NCBI RefSeq assembly: GCF_000685295.1
Contig: NZ_ARYL01000010.1
Span: 1-64,000, forward strand
Reading direction: 5' to 3'
Length of the DNA: 64,000 nt
Source of the DNA: Hyphomonas oceanitis SCH89
GTDB taxonomy: Bacteria; Pseudomonadota; Alphaproteobacteria; Caulobacterales; Hyphomonadaceae
The first letter of the stretch is position 1; the number at the start of each line of letters is the position of its first letter. The translations under genes were made by a program, and so were the position numbers. A model generated the notes under the pieces. That model saw only the letters and a program-made list of their open reading frames with translations. It had not been told where the DNA came from and made no database searches. Below, one piece after another: positions 1 to 8,000 of the stretch.

Positions 1-8
1 CCGGGCCA

Positions 9-30
9 CTTCCCCCGCAGGCGGGGGAAG
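9..30. repeat. short palindromic element
   Basis: A perfect inverted repeat with 10-base arms, CTTCCCCCGC and GCGGGGGAAG, around a 2-base centre. No T-run follows, so it does not look like an intrinsic terminator. It resembles in style the other GC-rich palindromes of this window (2894-2911, 18585-18602), although the arm sequence differs. A dispersed REP-like element is the likeliest reading. Confidence 0.5.
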
Positions 31-66
31 ATGAAGAGATACTGCTTTCAAACCAAGGAGAAACAC

Positions 67-270
67 ATGATTGAATCGGTAATTATTGCCCTGATCCGTC
101 AGGCGGCGCTGCTGACCAAGCCGCAGCAGGAGGAGTTTACGACCAAGGCGGCGGAGGCTCTGGCGACGCTGATCAAGTCTACCGAGACGGCGATTGATGA
201 CGAGCTGGTGCGTCAGGTCGGCCTGCCGGTGGGCGGGATGATCATCAGCAAGCTGACGGCGCTGGTCTAA
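67..270 (+). CDS. small uncharacterised protein (67 aa)
   Basis: The ATG at 67 is chosen over the upstream in-frame ATG at 31 because AAGGAG (55-60) lies at ideal spacing before it, and because the upstream extension would start right behind the palindrome at 9-30. The product is 67 residues, mostly helical by eye, with a hydrophobic start (IESVIIALIRQAALL), an acidic middle and a hydrophobic end (GLPVGGMIISKLTALV). It has no clear signal peptide or full membrane span. I do not recognise a family. It reads towards the GTA tail operon but is separated from it by two - strand genes, so it is probably not part of that operon. Function unknown; moderately sure that it is a real gene. Confidence 0.55.
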   Translation: MIESVIIALIRQAALLTKPQQEEFTTKAAEALATLIKSTETAIDDELVRQVGLPVGGMIISKLTALV

Positions 271-276
271 GGGTTG

Positions 277-474
277 CTATTCGGCCTTGTCGGGCGCTGC
301 CCTGCGGCGGGCGATCTGACGAAGGGTGATTCCGACAAGGCCAATCGCGATCAAGGGAATGCCAATGAAGAGTACGGTCGGGCGGTCGTCAACGCTCAGC
401 AAAATGGCAAGGCCCATAAGCAATGGGCCATAGATCAGTTTGAATATCGTATTCTTCCATATGAGGTCGAGCAT
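277..474 (-). CDS. small two-span membrane protein (65 aa)
   Basis: This ORF encodes a 65-residue protein with two hydrophobic segments, about residues 8-28 (IFKLIYGPLLMGLAILL) and 32-52 (TVLFIGIPLIAIGLVGI). A basic tail (RQIARRR) predicts a cytoplasmic C-terminus. There is no convincing Shine-Dalgarno before the ATG at 474, so the start is uncertain. It converges with the gene at 67-270, their stops lying only a few bases apart. No family is recognised. The membrane pattern and absence of a competing ORF make a real gene more likely than not. Confidence 0.45.
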   Translation of the reverse strand: MLDLIWKNTIFKLIYGPLLMGLAILLSVDDRPTVLFIGIPLIAIGLVGITLRQIARRRAAPDKAE

Positions 475-536
475 GCGATGACTCTAACGGAGAAATCAGG
501 ATGCGCAATCTTACTTCGGAGTGTGCGCCGGTCGTC

Positions 537-980
537 TTACTCAAACGTGAGGTGGCAGGCGCCGAGAACGCGGAACATGTGGTAGCGGTCGCGGGCGTCC
601 GGGGCGGTGCGCAGGTCTGAATAGGCTTTGAGGGCGATGGGAGTGGCCATGTCGACTTCTTCTTCGAAGCGGGCACTGTCGCCAGTCTCATCCTCGAAGA
701 GGTCCGAGGCCATCTGGGCCCAGTAGCCTGCGGCGAGTTCGCTTTCGGCGGGGCGCAGGTCCGGGCTGAGACGCTCCATGAAGGCGGCGTCCCAGTCCTG
801 GCCAGCGCTTTGCGACCAGACGGCCCAGTAAGAGGCGCAGCGGACCATGTCGGACGGGTTTTCGGGCGTGACGCCGGATTCCACACCGCGCTGGTAGTAG
901 CCGTTCATATAGTCCGTGCTCTGCGCGGCGGCGGGCAGGGCGAGGAGGACAGAGGCGAGAAGGATAACGCGCAGGGACAA
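537..980 (-). CDS. secreted protein of unknown function (147 aa)
   Basis: The open frame extends to 1088 and would overlap the GTA gene g6. A TTG at 980 preceded by GGAG six bases upstream gives a clean signal peptide (MSLRVILLASVLLALPAAAQ), so that start is preferred. The mature part of about 127 residues is acidic and helical, with many Trp, Tyr and Met residues and two cysteines (MVRCASYW and GACHLTFE near the end) that could pair in the periplasm. It is transcribed away from the GTA tail operon from a shared intergenic region of about 100 bases. No family is recognised. Confidence 0.6.
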   Translation of the reverse strand: MSLRVILLASVLLALPAAAQSTDYMNGYYQRGVESGVTPENPSDMVRCASYWAVWSQSAGQDWDAAFMERLSPDLRPAESELAAGYWAQMASDLFEDETGDSARFEEEVDMATPIALKAYSDLRTAPDARDRYHMFRVLGACHLTFE

Positions 981-1081
981 GGGGGGCTCCGGGATGAAGA
1001 ACTGGACGAAAGTATAGACTGCAAGTGCTGAACCAAAAGCAAACGGGCCGCTAGAGGCCGGATATATAACAGGAATTTCAA

Positions 1082-1630
1082 ATGACACTGACGGTGATCA
1101 CACCGCCGGACGGGGAAGCTTTGTCCCTTGATGCGGCGAAGGACTATCTGCGCATCGGGACGGATGGTGAGGACGCGCTGGTGACGGCGCTGATCGCGGC
1201 GGCGCGTGCGCGGCTGGAGGCGGCGAGCGGGCTGGCGCTGGTGACACGGGTGCTGAAGCAAAGCTGGGAGGGCTGGCCGGGCGATGTGACGCGCCGGGGC
1301 GCGTGGCTGGGCGCGGGGCCGGTGACGGGCCTGGTGTCAGTTGCCGTGGTGGACGCGGCGGAGGCAGCGGAGCTGGTCACCGGGCGGTTTCGTGTGCGGG
1401 CGGGGCGGCTGGTGCTGCGGCCATGGATGGCGCTGCCTGTGGTGCCCGAGGGCGGGCGGATCGAGGCCGTGTTCGAGGCGGGTTATGGCGCGGCGGGCGA
1501 TGTGCCGGAAGACCTGGTGCTGGCGCTGAAACTGTTGGTGCTGGAGGCGTATCGGCGCGGGAGCGCGGGGAGCGACCTGCCGGATGAGGTGGACGCGATT
1601 GTTTCGGCGCGGCGCGGGGTGAAGCTGTGA
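1082..1630 (+). CDS. GTA head-tail connector (g6-like adaptor)
   Basis: A 182-residue protein of the phage gp6/phiE125 gp8-type head-tail connector family, the counterpart of RcGTA g6, which joins portal to tail. The N-terminus has the usual LSLDAAKDYLRI helix followed by DALVTALIAAARARLEAASGLAL. The C-terminal part has the FEAGYGAAGDVPEDLVLALKLLVLEAY segment, whose proline-rich turn and helix are characteristic of the fold. AGGAA precedes the ATG. It opens a tightly coupled + strand series of GTA genes: its TGA overlaps the GTG of the next gene. In complete GTA clusters the capsid gene lies immediately upstream, but here unrelated genes do. Confidence 0.85.
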   Translation: MTLTVITPPDGEALSLDAAKDYLRIGTDGEDALVTALIAAARARLEAASGLALVTRVLKQSWEGWPGDVTRRGAWLGAGPVTGLVSVAVVDAAEAAELVTGRFRVRAGRLVLRPWMALPVVPEGGRIEAVFEAGYGAAGDVPEDLVLALKLLVLEAYRRGSAGSDLPDEVDAIVSARRGVKL

Positions 1631-2034
1631 GCGGGCGGGCGGAGGCGGCGGTACAGGCGGCGCTGATGGCGGGCCTCAAGCGCGATGCGGGCGTCATGGC
1701 CGCGTTTGGCGACCCGGCGCGCGTCTATGATGACGAGACGCGGGCGCCGGCCTTTCCCTATGCGCGGATCGAGCGGCACGAGAGCGTGCCGACGGGAACC
1801 GGTGACATTGAGCACAAGATTTCGATTGCGGTGACGAGCCGCGAGGGCGGGCTGCTGGACGCCAAGGATGCGCTGTCGGCCATTCGTGCGGCGGCAGAGG
1901 GCATGGCTTGGGATGTGGCGGGGCATCATGTGGTGATGGCGCATGTCATCTATGCCGACACGATGCGGGCGAGTGACGCCGAGAGCTATCGCGGCCTGGT
2001 ACGCATAAGGATTATTTCAGAGGAGGCGGCCTGA
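1627..2034 (+). CDS. GTA tail terminator (DUF3168, g8-like)
   Basis: A 135-residue DUF3168 protein, the tail-terminator/completion protein that caps the tail tube at the neck (RcGTA g8). The pattern FPYARIERHESVPTGTGDIEHKISIAVTSREGG with the following ALSAIRAAAEG helix and the end SYRGLVRIRIISEEA is typical of the family. It starts with GTG, its GTGA overlapping the connector gene's stop, so the two are translationally coupled. The head-closure protein g7, which lies between these two genes in RcGTA, is absent here. The stop overlaps the next ATG. Confidence 0.88.
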   Translation: MSGRAEAAVQAALMAGLKRDAGVMAAFGDPARVYDDETRAPAFPYARIERHESVPTGTGDIEHKISIAVTSREGGLLDAKDALSAIRAAAEGMAWDVAGHHVVMAHVIYADTMRASDAESYRGLVRIRIISEEAA

Positions 2035-2447
2035 TGGCGGGGCAAAGGGGCAGGGACCTGCTGCTGAAGATTTCGGATGGCGCGGGCGGGTTTGTGACGC
2101 TGGCAGGCGTGCGGGCGAGCCGGATACAGCTGTCAGCGGGCGCGGTGGACGGGACGAGCGCGGAGAGCCCGGAAGCCTGGCGCGAGCTGGTGGCCGGGGC
2201 GGGCGTGAAGGCGGCGAAGGTGACCGGGCGCGGCGTGTTCAAGGATGCGACGAGCGATGCGCGGATGCGGGCCGTGTTTTTCGCAGGCGAGGCGCCGGAC
2301 TGGCAGATGGTGGTGCCGGATTTTGGCACGCTGACGGGCGCGTTCCAGATCACCGAGCTGAGCTGGAGCGGCGAGCATGATGGCGAGGCAGGCTTTGCCG
2401 TGACGCTGGAGAGCGCTGGCCTCGTGACATTTGCGGGGATCGCATGA
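2034..2447 (+). CDS. GTA major tail protein (g9-like)
   Basis: A 137-residue phage major tail protein of the TP901-1/GTA type, which polymerises into the tail tube (RcGTA g9). Evidence is the N-terminal MAGQRGRDLLLKISDG segment, the RASRIQLSAGAVDGTSAESPEAWRELVAGAGVK loop region and the closing FQITELSWSGEHDGEAGFAVTLESAGLVTF strands. The length matches the family. Start and stop overlap the neighbouring genes by a few bases, as expected for a single polycistronic virion operon. Confidence 0.88.
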   Translation: MAGQRGRDLLLKISDGAGGFVTLAGVRASRIQLSAGAVDGTSAESPEAWRELVAGAGVKAAKVTGRGVFKDATSDARMRAVFFAGEAPDWQMVVPDFGTLTGAFQITELSWSGEHDGEAGFAVTLESAGLVTFAGIA

Positions 2448-2731
2448 ACGCGGCGCGGGGCGAAGTGGGGCTGGTGATTGGCGGGCGGGAGCGGCGGCTG
2501 TGCCTGACGCTGGGCGCGCTGGCCGAGATCGAGGCGGCGTTCGGGTGCACGCGGATGAGCGAGCTGGACGCGCGGATGCGGGCGCTGAGTGCGGCGGACC
2601 TGAGTGTGGTGCTTGGCGCGCTGTTGCGGGGCGGCGAAGGGACGAAGGCCGTGCTGGATGCCAGCGCGGTGAGCCCCGGCGCGGCGGCGGGGGCCGTGGC
2701 GGAGGCCTTCCGGCTGGGGCTGGCGAGCTGA
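2444..2731 (+). CDS. GTA tail assembly chaperone family (GTA_TAC, g10-like)
   Basis: A 95-residue protein of the gene transfer agent family DUF3356/GTA_TAC (RcGTA g10). The diagnostic region is LTLGALAEIEAAFGCTRMSELDARMRALSAADLSVVLGALLRGGEG. In tailed phages such small proteins lie between the major tail protein and the tape measure and chaperone tape-measure assembly. The start overlaps the g9 stop as ATGA, and the stop overlaps the next start as TGATG. In many phages a frameshift joins two chaperone ORFs here. In this cluster they are separate coupled genes, as in RcGTA. Confidence 0.85.
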   Translation: MNAARGEVGLVIGGRERRLCLTLGALAEIEAAFGCTRMSELDARMRALSAADLSVVLGALLRGGEGTKAVLDASAVSPGAAAGAVAEAFRLGLAS

Positions 2732-2961
2732 TGTTGCCATGGGGCGCGATGTGGCGCGCGGCGCTGCGGGCGGGCGTGGGGCCGGAGGATTTCTGGCGGC
2801 TGAGCGTGCGGGAGTGGCGGTGGCTGGCGGGGGCTGGTGAGGGGATGAGTGGGACGCGGTTGGGAGAGCTGATGGCGGCGTTTCCGGATGGGGCCCCTGC
2901 CTTCGCAGGGGACACGGAAAATTCAGTGAGTGTTTCTGGAGGTTTGGATGGCGGAATTTGA
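2731..2961 (+). CDS. GTA rcc01693-type tail assembly chaperone (g10.1-like)
   Basis: A 76-residue product starting at the ATG that overlaps the g10 stop. The first 50 residues (MWRAALRAGVGPEDFWRLSVREWRWL and TRLGELMAAFPD) match the small rcc01693/TIGR02216 GTA protein family. The C-terminal tail (GAPAFAGDTENSVSVSGGLDGGI) is not family-like and is encoded by a GC-rich palindrome at 2894-2911, so a repeat insertion has probably extended or replaced the natural end. The gene overlaps the start of the tape-measure gene. Confidence 0.78.
   Translation: MLPWGAMWRAALRAGVGPEDFWRLSVREWRWLAGAGEGMSGTRLGELMAAFPDGAPAFAGDTENSVSVSGGLDGGI
2894..2911. repeat. palindromic element inside g10.1
   Basis: A perfect hairpin: CCCCTGC, loop CTTC, GCAGGGG. 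It lies in the coding end of the g10.1-like gene. The same 7-4-7 architecture with a TTC in the loop occurs at 18585-18602 (arms CCCCAGC/GCTGGGG), where it also encodes the tail of a protein. This suggests a family of dispersed small palindromes that tolerate insertion at gene ends. Confidence 0.6.
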
Positions 2962-3325
2962 GGATCAGATGGCGAGCGCGGGGGATGCGCTGACGGCGCT
3001 GGCGGAGGGGCCGGGTGTTGCGGCGGCGGATGCGCTGGCGGCGGCGTTTGGGCGAGCGGGGACGCAGATCGAGACGGTGCTGGGGCAGGCGGCACGCTCG
3101 GGCGAGCTGGATTTCGAGAAGATGGCCGAGAGCATATTGCGGGACCTGGCGCGGGTGGCGGCGGAGGCTGTGGTGGCGCTGGGGCAGGGCGGGAGTGGTG
3201 GGCAGGCGGTGAACCTGAACATGAATTTTGCGCCGGGAACGGATGAACGCAGCGCGATGCAGAGCCGGGGCGCGATATCGGCGACGCTGGCGCGGCTGGT
3301 TTCGAGTGGAGGGCGGTTCCTGTGA
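2948..3325 (+). CDS. GTA short tail tape measure protein (g11-like)
   Basis: The ATG at 2948 with TGGAGG at 2937-2942 is preferred over the upstream in-frame ATG at 2930. The 125-residue product is helical, with an Ala-rich first half (DALTALAEGPGVAAADALAAAFGRAGTQIETVLGQAARSGELDFEKM) and a conserved end (AMQSRGAISATLARLVSSGGRFL). Position between the chaperone genes and the DUF2460 gene, and the ending, fit RcGTA g11, which is about 219 residues from memory. Since tape length sets tail length, this virion would be expected to have a shorter tail. The family call rests on position and ending as much as on sequence. Confidence 0.75.
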   Translation: MAEFEDQMASAGDALTALAEGPGVAAADALAAAFGRAGTQIETVLGQAARSGELDFEKMAESILRDLARVAAEAVVALGQGGSGGQAVNLNMNFAPGTDERSAMQSRGAISATLARLVSSGGRFL

Positions 3326-3939
3326 GTCTGGCGAATTTTCATGAAGTGAGCTTTCCGCTGCCGCTGGCGCTGGCCGCGAGTGGCGGGCCGGAGCGGCGCA
3401 CGGAGGTCGTGCCGCTGGCGAGTGGCGGCGAGGCGAGGAATGCCGTGTGGGCGGGGTCTCGCAGGCGCTGGGATGTGGGGAGCGCGGTGACGCGGCTGGA
3501 CGCGCTGCAGGCACTGGTGACGTTTTTCGAGGCGCGGGGCGGGCGGCTGCATGGATTCCGGTTTCGGGATGCGCTGGATGACCGGTCGTGTGCGCCGGGC
3601 GGCGTGGTGAGCGGGATGGATCAGGTGCTGGGCACGGGCGATGGGACGACGCGCTTCTTTGCGCTGCGCAAGGCCTATGGCGCCTATTGGCGACCGATCC
3701 TGAAGCCGGTTGAGGGGACGGTGATCGTGGCGGTGGATGGCGCTGTTGTAGGCGCGGAGCTGGATGCGACGACGGGCATGCTGATGCTGGACGCGGCGCC
3801 GGGCGAGGGCGCGGTGGTGACGGCGGGGTTCCGGTTTGACTGCCCGGTGCGGTTTGATGTGGACCGGCTGGACGTGAGCCTTGAGGCGTTTGGCGCGGGG
3901 CGCGTTGTGGGCGTGCCGCTGGTGGAGCTGGTCGGCTGA
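3322..3939 (+). CDS. GTA distal tail protein (DUF2460, g12-like)
   Basis: A 205-residue DUF2460/TIGR02217 protein, the distal tail protein that links the tail tube to the baseplate (RcGTA g12). Recognisable parts are FHEVSFPLPLALAASGGPERRTEVVPLASGGEARNA, the WDVGSAVTRLDALQALVTFFEARGGRLHGFRFRDALD block, and the C-terminal FRFDCPVRFDVDRLDVSLEAFGAG. It starts with GTG overlapping the tape-measure stop, with GGAGGG upstream. Length and motif order match the family closely. Confidence 0.92.
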   Translation: MSLANFHEVSFPLPLALAASGGPERRTEVVPLASGGEARNAVWAGSRRRWDVGSAVTRLDALQALVTFFEARGGRLHGFRFRDALDDRSCAPGGVVSGMDQVLGTGDGTTRFFALRKAYGAYWRPILKPVEGTVIVAVDGAVVGAELDATTGMLMLDAAPGEGAVVTAGFRFDCPVRFDVDRLDVSLEAFGAGRVVGVPLVELVG

Positions 3940-4586
3940 TGCGGATTTTCGAGACGGAATTTGCCGCGCGCCTTGCGAGCGGAGCGGCGACGACGTGCCT
4001 GTGCTGGCGGCTGGTGCGGGCGGACGGGTTTGCGCTGGCGGTGACCGAGCATGACCGGGCGCTGGTGGTGGACGGGACGACGTATCAGCCGGGCGAAGCG
4101 CTGGTGGCGGGGCAGTTTACGCAGTCTGCGGCATTGAAACCGGGGCAGGCGGCGGCGGGCGGGGCGCTGTCGCATACGGCGATTACGGAGGCGGATCTGG
4201 CGGCGGGCCTGTGGGATGGCGCGGCGGTGACCGTGTTGCGGGTGGACTGGGAGCGGCCTGAGTTTTTCGTGTGCGTGTGGAGCGGGCGCCTCAGCGAAGT
4301 GACACGCGGGGAGACGGCGTTCCAGGCGGAGCTGGTGTCAATCAAGGCGGACCTGGAGCGGCCCGTGGGGCGCGTCTATGCGCGCCGGTGCGATGCGGCG
4401 CTGGGGGATGCGCGGTGCGGCGTGGACGTGGAGGCCTTTCCGGGGGTGGCGTGTTACCAGCGCTGGGAGACGTGCCGGGAGACGTTTGGCAATAGCGCGA
4501 ACTTTCGCGGCTTTCCGCATATGCCGGGGGCGGACTTTGTGCTGGCGAGGCCGGCAGCCAGCGGGAATGACGGGGGCAAAAGATGA
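3939..4586 (+). CDS. GTA baseplate hub protein (DUF2163, g13-like)
   Basis: A 215-residue DUF2163 protein, the hub of the GTA baseplate (RcGTA g13). It has the N-terminal FAARLASGAATTCLCWRLVRADG segment and the C-terminal cysteine cluster C151, C160, C172 and C179, followed by NFRGFPHMPG (188-197). In the RcGTA structure four cysteines of this protein bind an iron-sulfur cluster. Their conservation here suggests the same, though that is inferred. It is coupled by overlaps to the genes on both sides. Confidence 0.92.
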   Translation: MRIFETEFAARLASGAATTCLCWRLVRADGFALAVTEHDRALVVDGTTYQPGEALVAGQFTQSAALKPGQAAAGGALSHTAITEADLAAGLWDGAAVTVLRVDWERPEFFVCVWSGRLSEVTRGETAFQAELVSIKADLERPVGRVYARRCDAALGDARCGVDVEAFPGVACYQRWETCRETFGNSANFRGFPHMPGADFVLARPAASGNDGGKR

Positions 4587-5011
4587 GGCGGGATGAGATC
4601 GTGGCGGCGGCGCGGGGCTGGATTGGCACGCCGTATCGGCATCAGGCGAGTTTGAAGGGCGCGGGGTGTGATTGCCTCGGGCTGGTGCGGGGCGTGTGGC
4701 GGGAGCTTGTGGGGACGGAGCCGGAAGCGGCGCCCGCCTATACGCCGGACTGGGCCGAGGCGCTGGGGCGGGAGACACTGCTGGAAGCGGCGCGGCGGCA
4801 CATGCGCGAAGTGCCGGTGGGTGCGGCGCGGGAAGGCGACGTGGTGCTGTTCCGTATGGGGACGGGCGTGCCGGCGAAGCATTGCGGGATATTGGCGGGT
4901 GGCGGCGTGGTGCACGCCTATTGGGGCCGGGCGGTGGTGGAGACGCGGCTGGTGAACTGGTGGCAGCGGCGGATCGTGGCGGCATTTGAATTTCCGGGCG
5001 TGGAGGACTGA
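4583..5011 (+). CDS. GTA NlpC/P60 cell-wall peptidase (g14-like)
   Basis: A 142-residue NlpC/P60-family peptidase of the phage_NlpC/TIGR02219 type (RcGTA g14), expected to cut peptidoglycan peptide cross-links during DNA delivery. The active-site cysteine is C31 in GCDCLGLV. The histidine is probably H100 (AKHCGIL), with H111 (VVHAYW) as a further candidate. The start ATG overlaps the hub gene stop. It ends just before the large g15 gene. All expected catalytic residues are visible, so the enzyme should be active. Confidence 0.92.
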   Translation: MRRDEIVAAARGWIGTPYRHQASLKGAGCDCLGLVRGVWRELVGTEPEAAPAYTPDWAEALGRETLLEAARRHMREVPVGAAREGDVVLFRMGTGVPAKHCGILAGGGVVHAYWGRAVVETRLVNWWQRRIVAAFEFPGVED

Positions 5012-5015
5012 TTGC

Positions 5016-8000
5016 ATGGCGCAGGTTGTTTTATCGGAAGTGGGCGCGGCGGTGGGGCGATGGGCGCTGCCGCAGGGATTGCAGGTGCTGGGGCAGACGG
5101 TGGCCGGGGCGACGATTGGCCGGGCGATTGGCTCTGTGGCTGGGCGCGCGATTGATGCGGCCTTTGCGGGGGCGACCGAGGGGCCGCGCGTGAAGGGCCT
5201 GCACGTGATGGAGGCGCGTGAGGGGGCGGGCATTCCCGGCGTTTATGGCAAGATGCGGGTTGGCGGGCAGGTGATCTGGGCGGCGCGGTTTCGTGAGGCG
5301 AAGACGACGCGCAGCACAGGTGGCAAGGGAGGCCCGAAGGTTTCGGACTTTTCCTATTCGGTGAGCTTTGCCGTGGCGCTGGGCGAAGGGCCGATACTGG
5401 GCGTGCAGCGGGCCTGGGCGAATGGGGAGGCGTTTGACCTGTCGGGCGTGGTGTATCGGATCCATACGGGAACGGAGGATCAGGCGCCGGACCCGCTGAT
5501 TGAGATGGTGGAGGGCGCGGCACCTGCTTATCGCGGCGTGGCGTATATTGTGTTCGAGGATTTGCCGCTGGACGATTTCGGTAATCGTCTGCCGCAGCTC
5601 TCGTTTGAGGTGGCGCGGGTGCCGGGGGGCGGCAGTGAGGCGGGGCTGGGGGAGGTTGTGACCGGGGTGAACGTGATCCCGGCCTCGGGCGAGTTTGTGT
5701 ATGCGACCGAGATTGTGCGCGAGCGGCTGGCGCCGGGCCGCGAGCGGGCGCTGAACGCGAATTCGGGCGAGGCGCGGGCGGACTTCCTCGTGTCGCTGGA
5801 CCAGCTGGAGCGGGACTTGCCGCGTGTGGATCGGGCGGCGCTGACGGTTGGGTGGTTTGGGGATTCTTTGGCGGCGGGGGATTGCGCGATACGGCCGGGT
5901 GTTGAGGTGGCCGAGCGTGTGACTGTGCCGATGGCATGGAGTGTGGATGGTGTGGGGCGCGAGGGGGCGTACCTGATTTCGCGCGATGAAGGCGGCAACG
6001 CCAATTATGGCGGGACGCCGGCGGATGCGTGCGTGGTGCAGGCCATAGAGGAGATGAAGGCGCGGGGGATTGCGGTGACGCTGTCGCCGTTCCTGTTCAT
6101 GGATTGCGAAGGCTTGCCATGGCGGGGGCGAGTGACGGTGAGCGCGGACGGGACGGCGGCGGCGCGGGAGGAGATTGAGGCTTTCGTTGAGGGGGAATGG
6201 GGCTTTCGGCGGTTCATATTGCATCATGCGGACCTGGCGCTGGCGGCAGGAGGCGTGGAGGCGTTCCTGATTGGCAGCGAGATGCGGGGGCTGACGCGGG
6301 TGCGCGACGAGGCTGGGGCGTTTCCGTTTGTGGAGAAGCTGATTTCGATTGCGGCGGATGTGAAGGCGATCTTGCCGTCAGCCAAGGTCTCCTATGCGGC
6401 GGACTGGACGGAGTATGGCGCCTATGTGCCGGGGGACGGGAGCGGGGATGTGCTTTTCCCGCTGGATACGCTGTGGGCAGATGAAAATGTGGATTACGTG
6501 GCGGTGGACTGGTATCCGCCGATGGGGGATTGGCGGAGTGGCGCAGGGCACCTTGATGCGGTGGCGGGATATGCGGCGGCGGACGATGCGGACTACCTGA
6601 GCGCGCAGCTGGCGGGCGGGGAGGCCTATGACTGGTATTATGCCAGCGAGGCCGACCGGGATGCGCAGGTGCGCACGCCGATCAGTGACACGGCGCATGG
6701 CGAGCATTGGGTGTTCCGGGCGAAGGATTTGAGCGGCTGGGCCGGGGCGCTGCATTACCCGCGGCCGGGCGGCGTGCGTGCGGCGGCGCCGACGGGCTGG
6801 GTGCCGGGGACAAAGCCTGTGCGGCTTAGCGAGGTCGGCTTTGCGGCGGTGGACAAGGGTGGCAATGCGCCGAACCTGTTCTTTGATCCGAAAAGCAGCG
6901 AGAGCGCGCTGCCGCCGTATTCGACCGGGGCGCGGGACGATGTGTTCCAGAAACGGGCGCTGGCGGTGACGCTCGCGCATTTCGAAGACGACCCGCTGGT
7001 GGAGGCGACATTCGTGTGGGCGTGGGAGGGGCGGCCGTTTCCGGCCTGGCCTGTGCGCGATGGCGTTTGGGGCGATGGCGGGAACTGGGCGCGCGGGCAC
7101 TGGCTGAACGGGCGGGCGGGGCTCGCGCCGCTGGCGGATGTGGTGGCGGATATCTGCGCGCGGGGCGGCGTGAGCGATGTGGACGTGCGCGAGCTGGACG
7201 GCGTGGTGGAGGGCTATGGCCTCGACGGCGTGCATTCGGTGCGCGCGGCGCTGGAGCCGCTGAAAGCGGCGTTCGGGTTTGAGTGCGTGGAGCGGGACGG
7301 GGCGCTCGTGTTCCGCATGCAGGGCGAAGGCGCGGTGCTGGATGTGGCGACGGCGGACCTGATCGAGGGCGGCCTGCAGCGGACGCGCAGGCTGGTGGAC
7401 AAGGCCCCGGAGCGGTTGAGGCTGACCTATGTGGATTTGGAAAATGACTACCAGCCGGGCGTGACGGAGGCGCGGGTGGAGGGCGGCGATCCGCGTCTCA
7501 GCGTTGATGTGAGCCTGCCGCTGGCCATGGGCGCGGGACGGGCCGAGGCGGTGGCGCGCTTCCTGCTGGACGCGGCGGCGAGTGCAGAGACGGCGGAGGC
7601 GGGGCTGGTGCTGAACGGGCTGGCGCTGGAGCCGGGCGATGGATTGCGTGTGGATGGCGGTGTTGTTTGGCGCGTGATTGATGTGACCGATGCGGGGATC
7701 GTGCGCGGGCTGGCCCTTGTGGCAGATGTGGAAGGGCCGGGCATTGTGCGCGGGCTGGAGCCGGGGCCGGTGGCGCCGCCTGCGCCAGACTTTGGGGCGG
7801 TGGACCTTGTGGTGATCGACGGTCCGCGCCTGCCGGGGGAGACGGATGTGACCGGGCCACTGATGGCGGCGTGGGCGGACCCGTGGCCGGGCACGGTGCG
7901 CGTGCTGGCGGGGCTGACGGCGGATGCGATGAGCGAGCGGGTGGTGCTGAGCCGGCCGGCGGTGATCGGGCGGCTGGTGGCGGCAGTGGATGCGAGGCCG

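Noticed and set aside
2431-2730. Long alternative + frame over the g10 gene.
   Set aside because: It is a GC-rich shadow of the g10 frame. Only its part from 2731 onward is a separate real gene.
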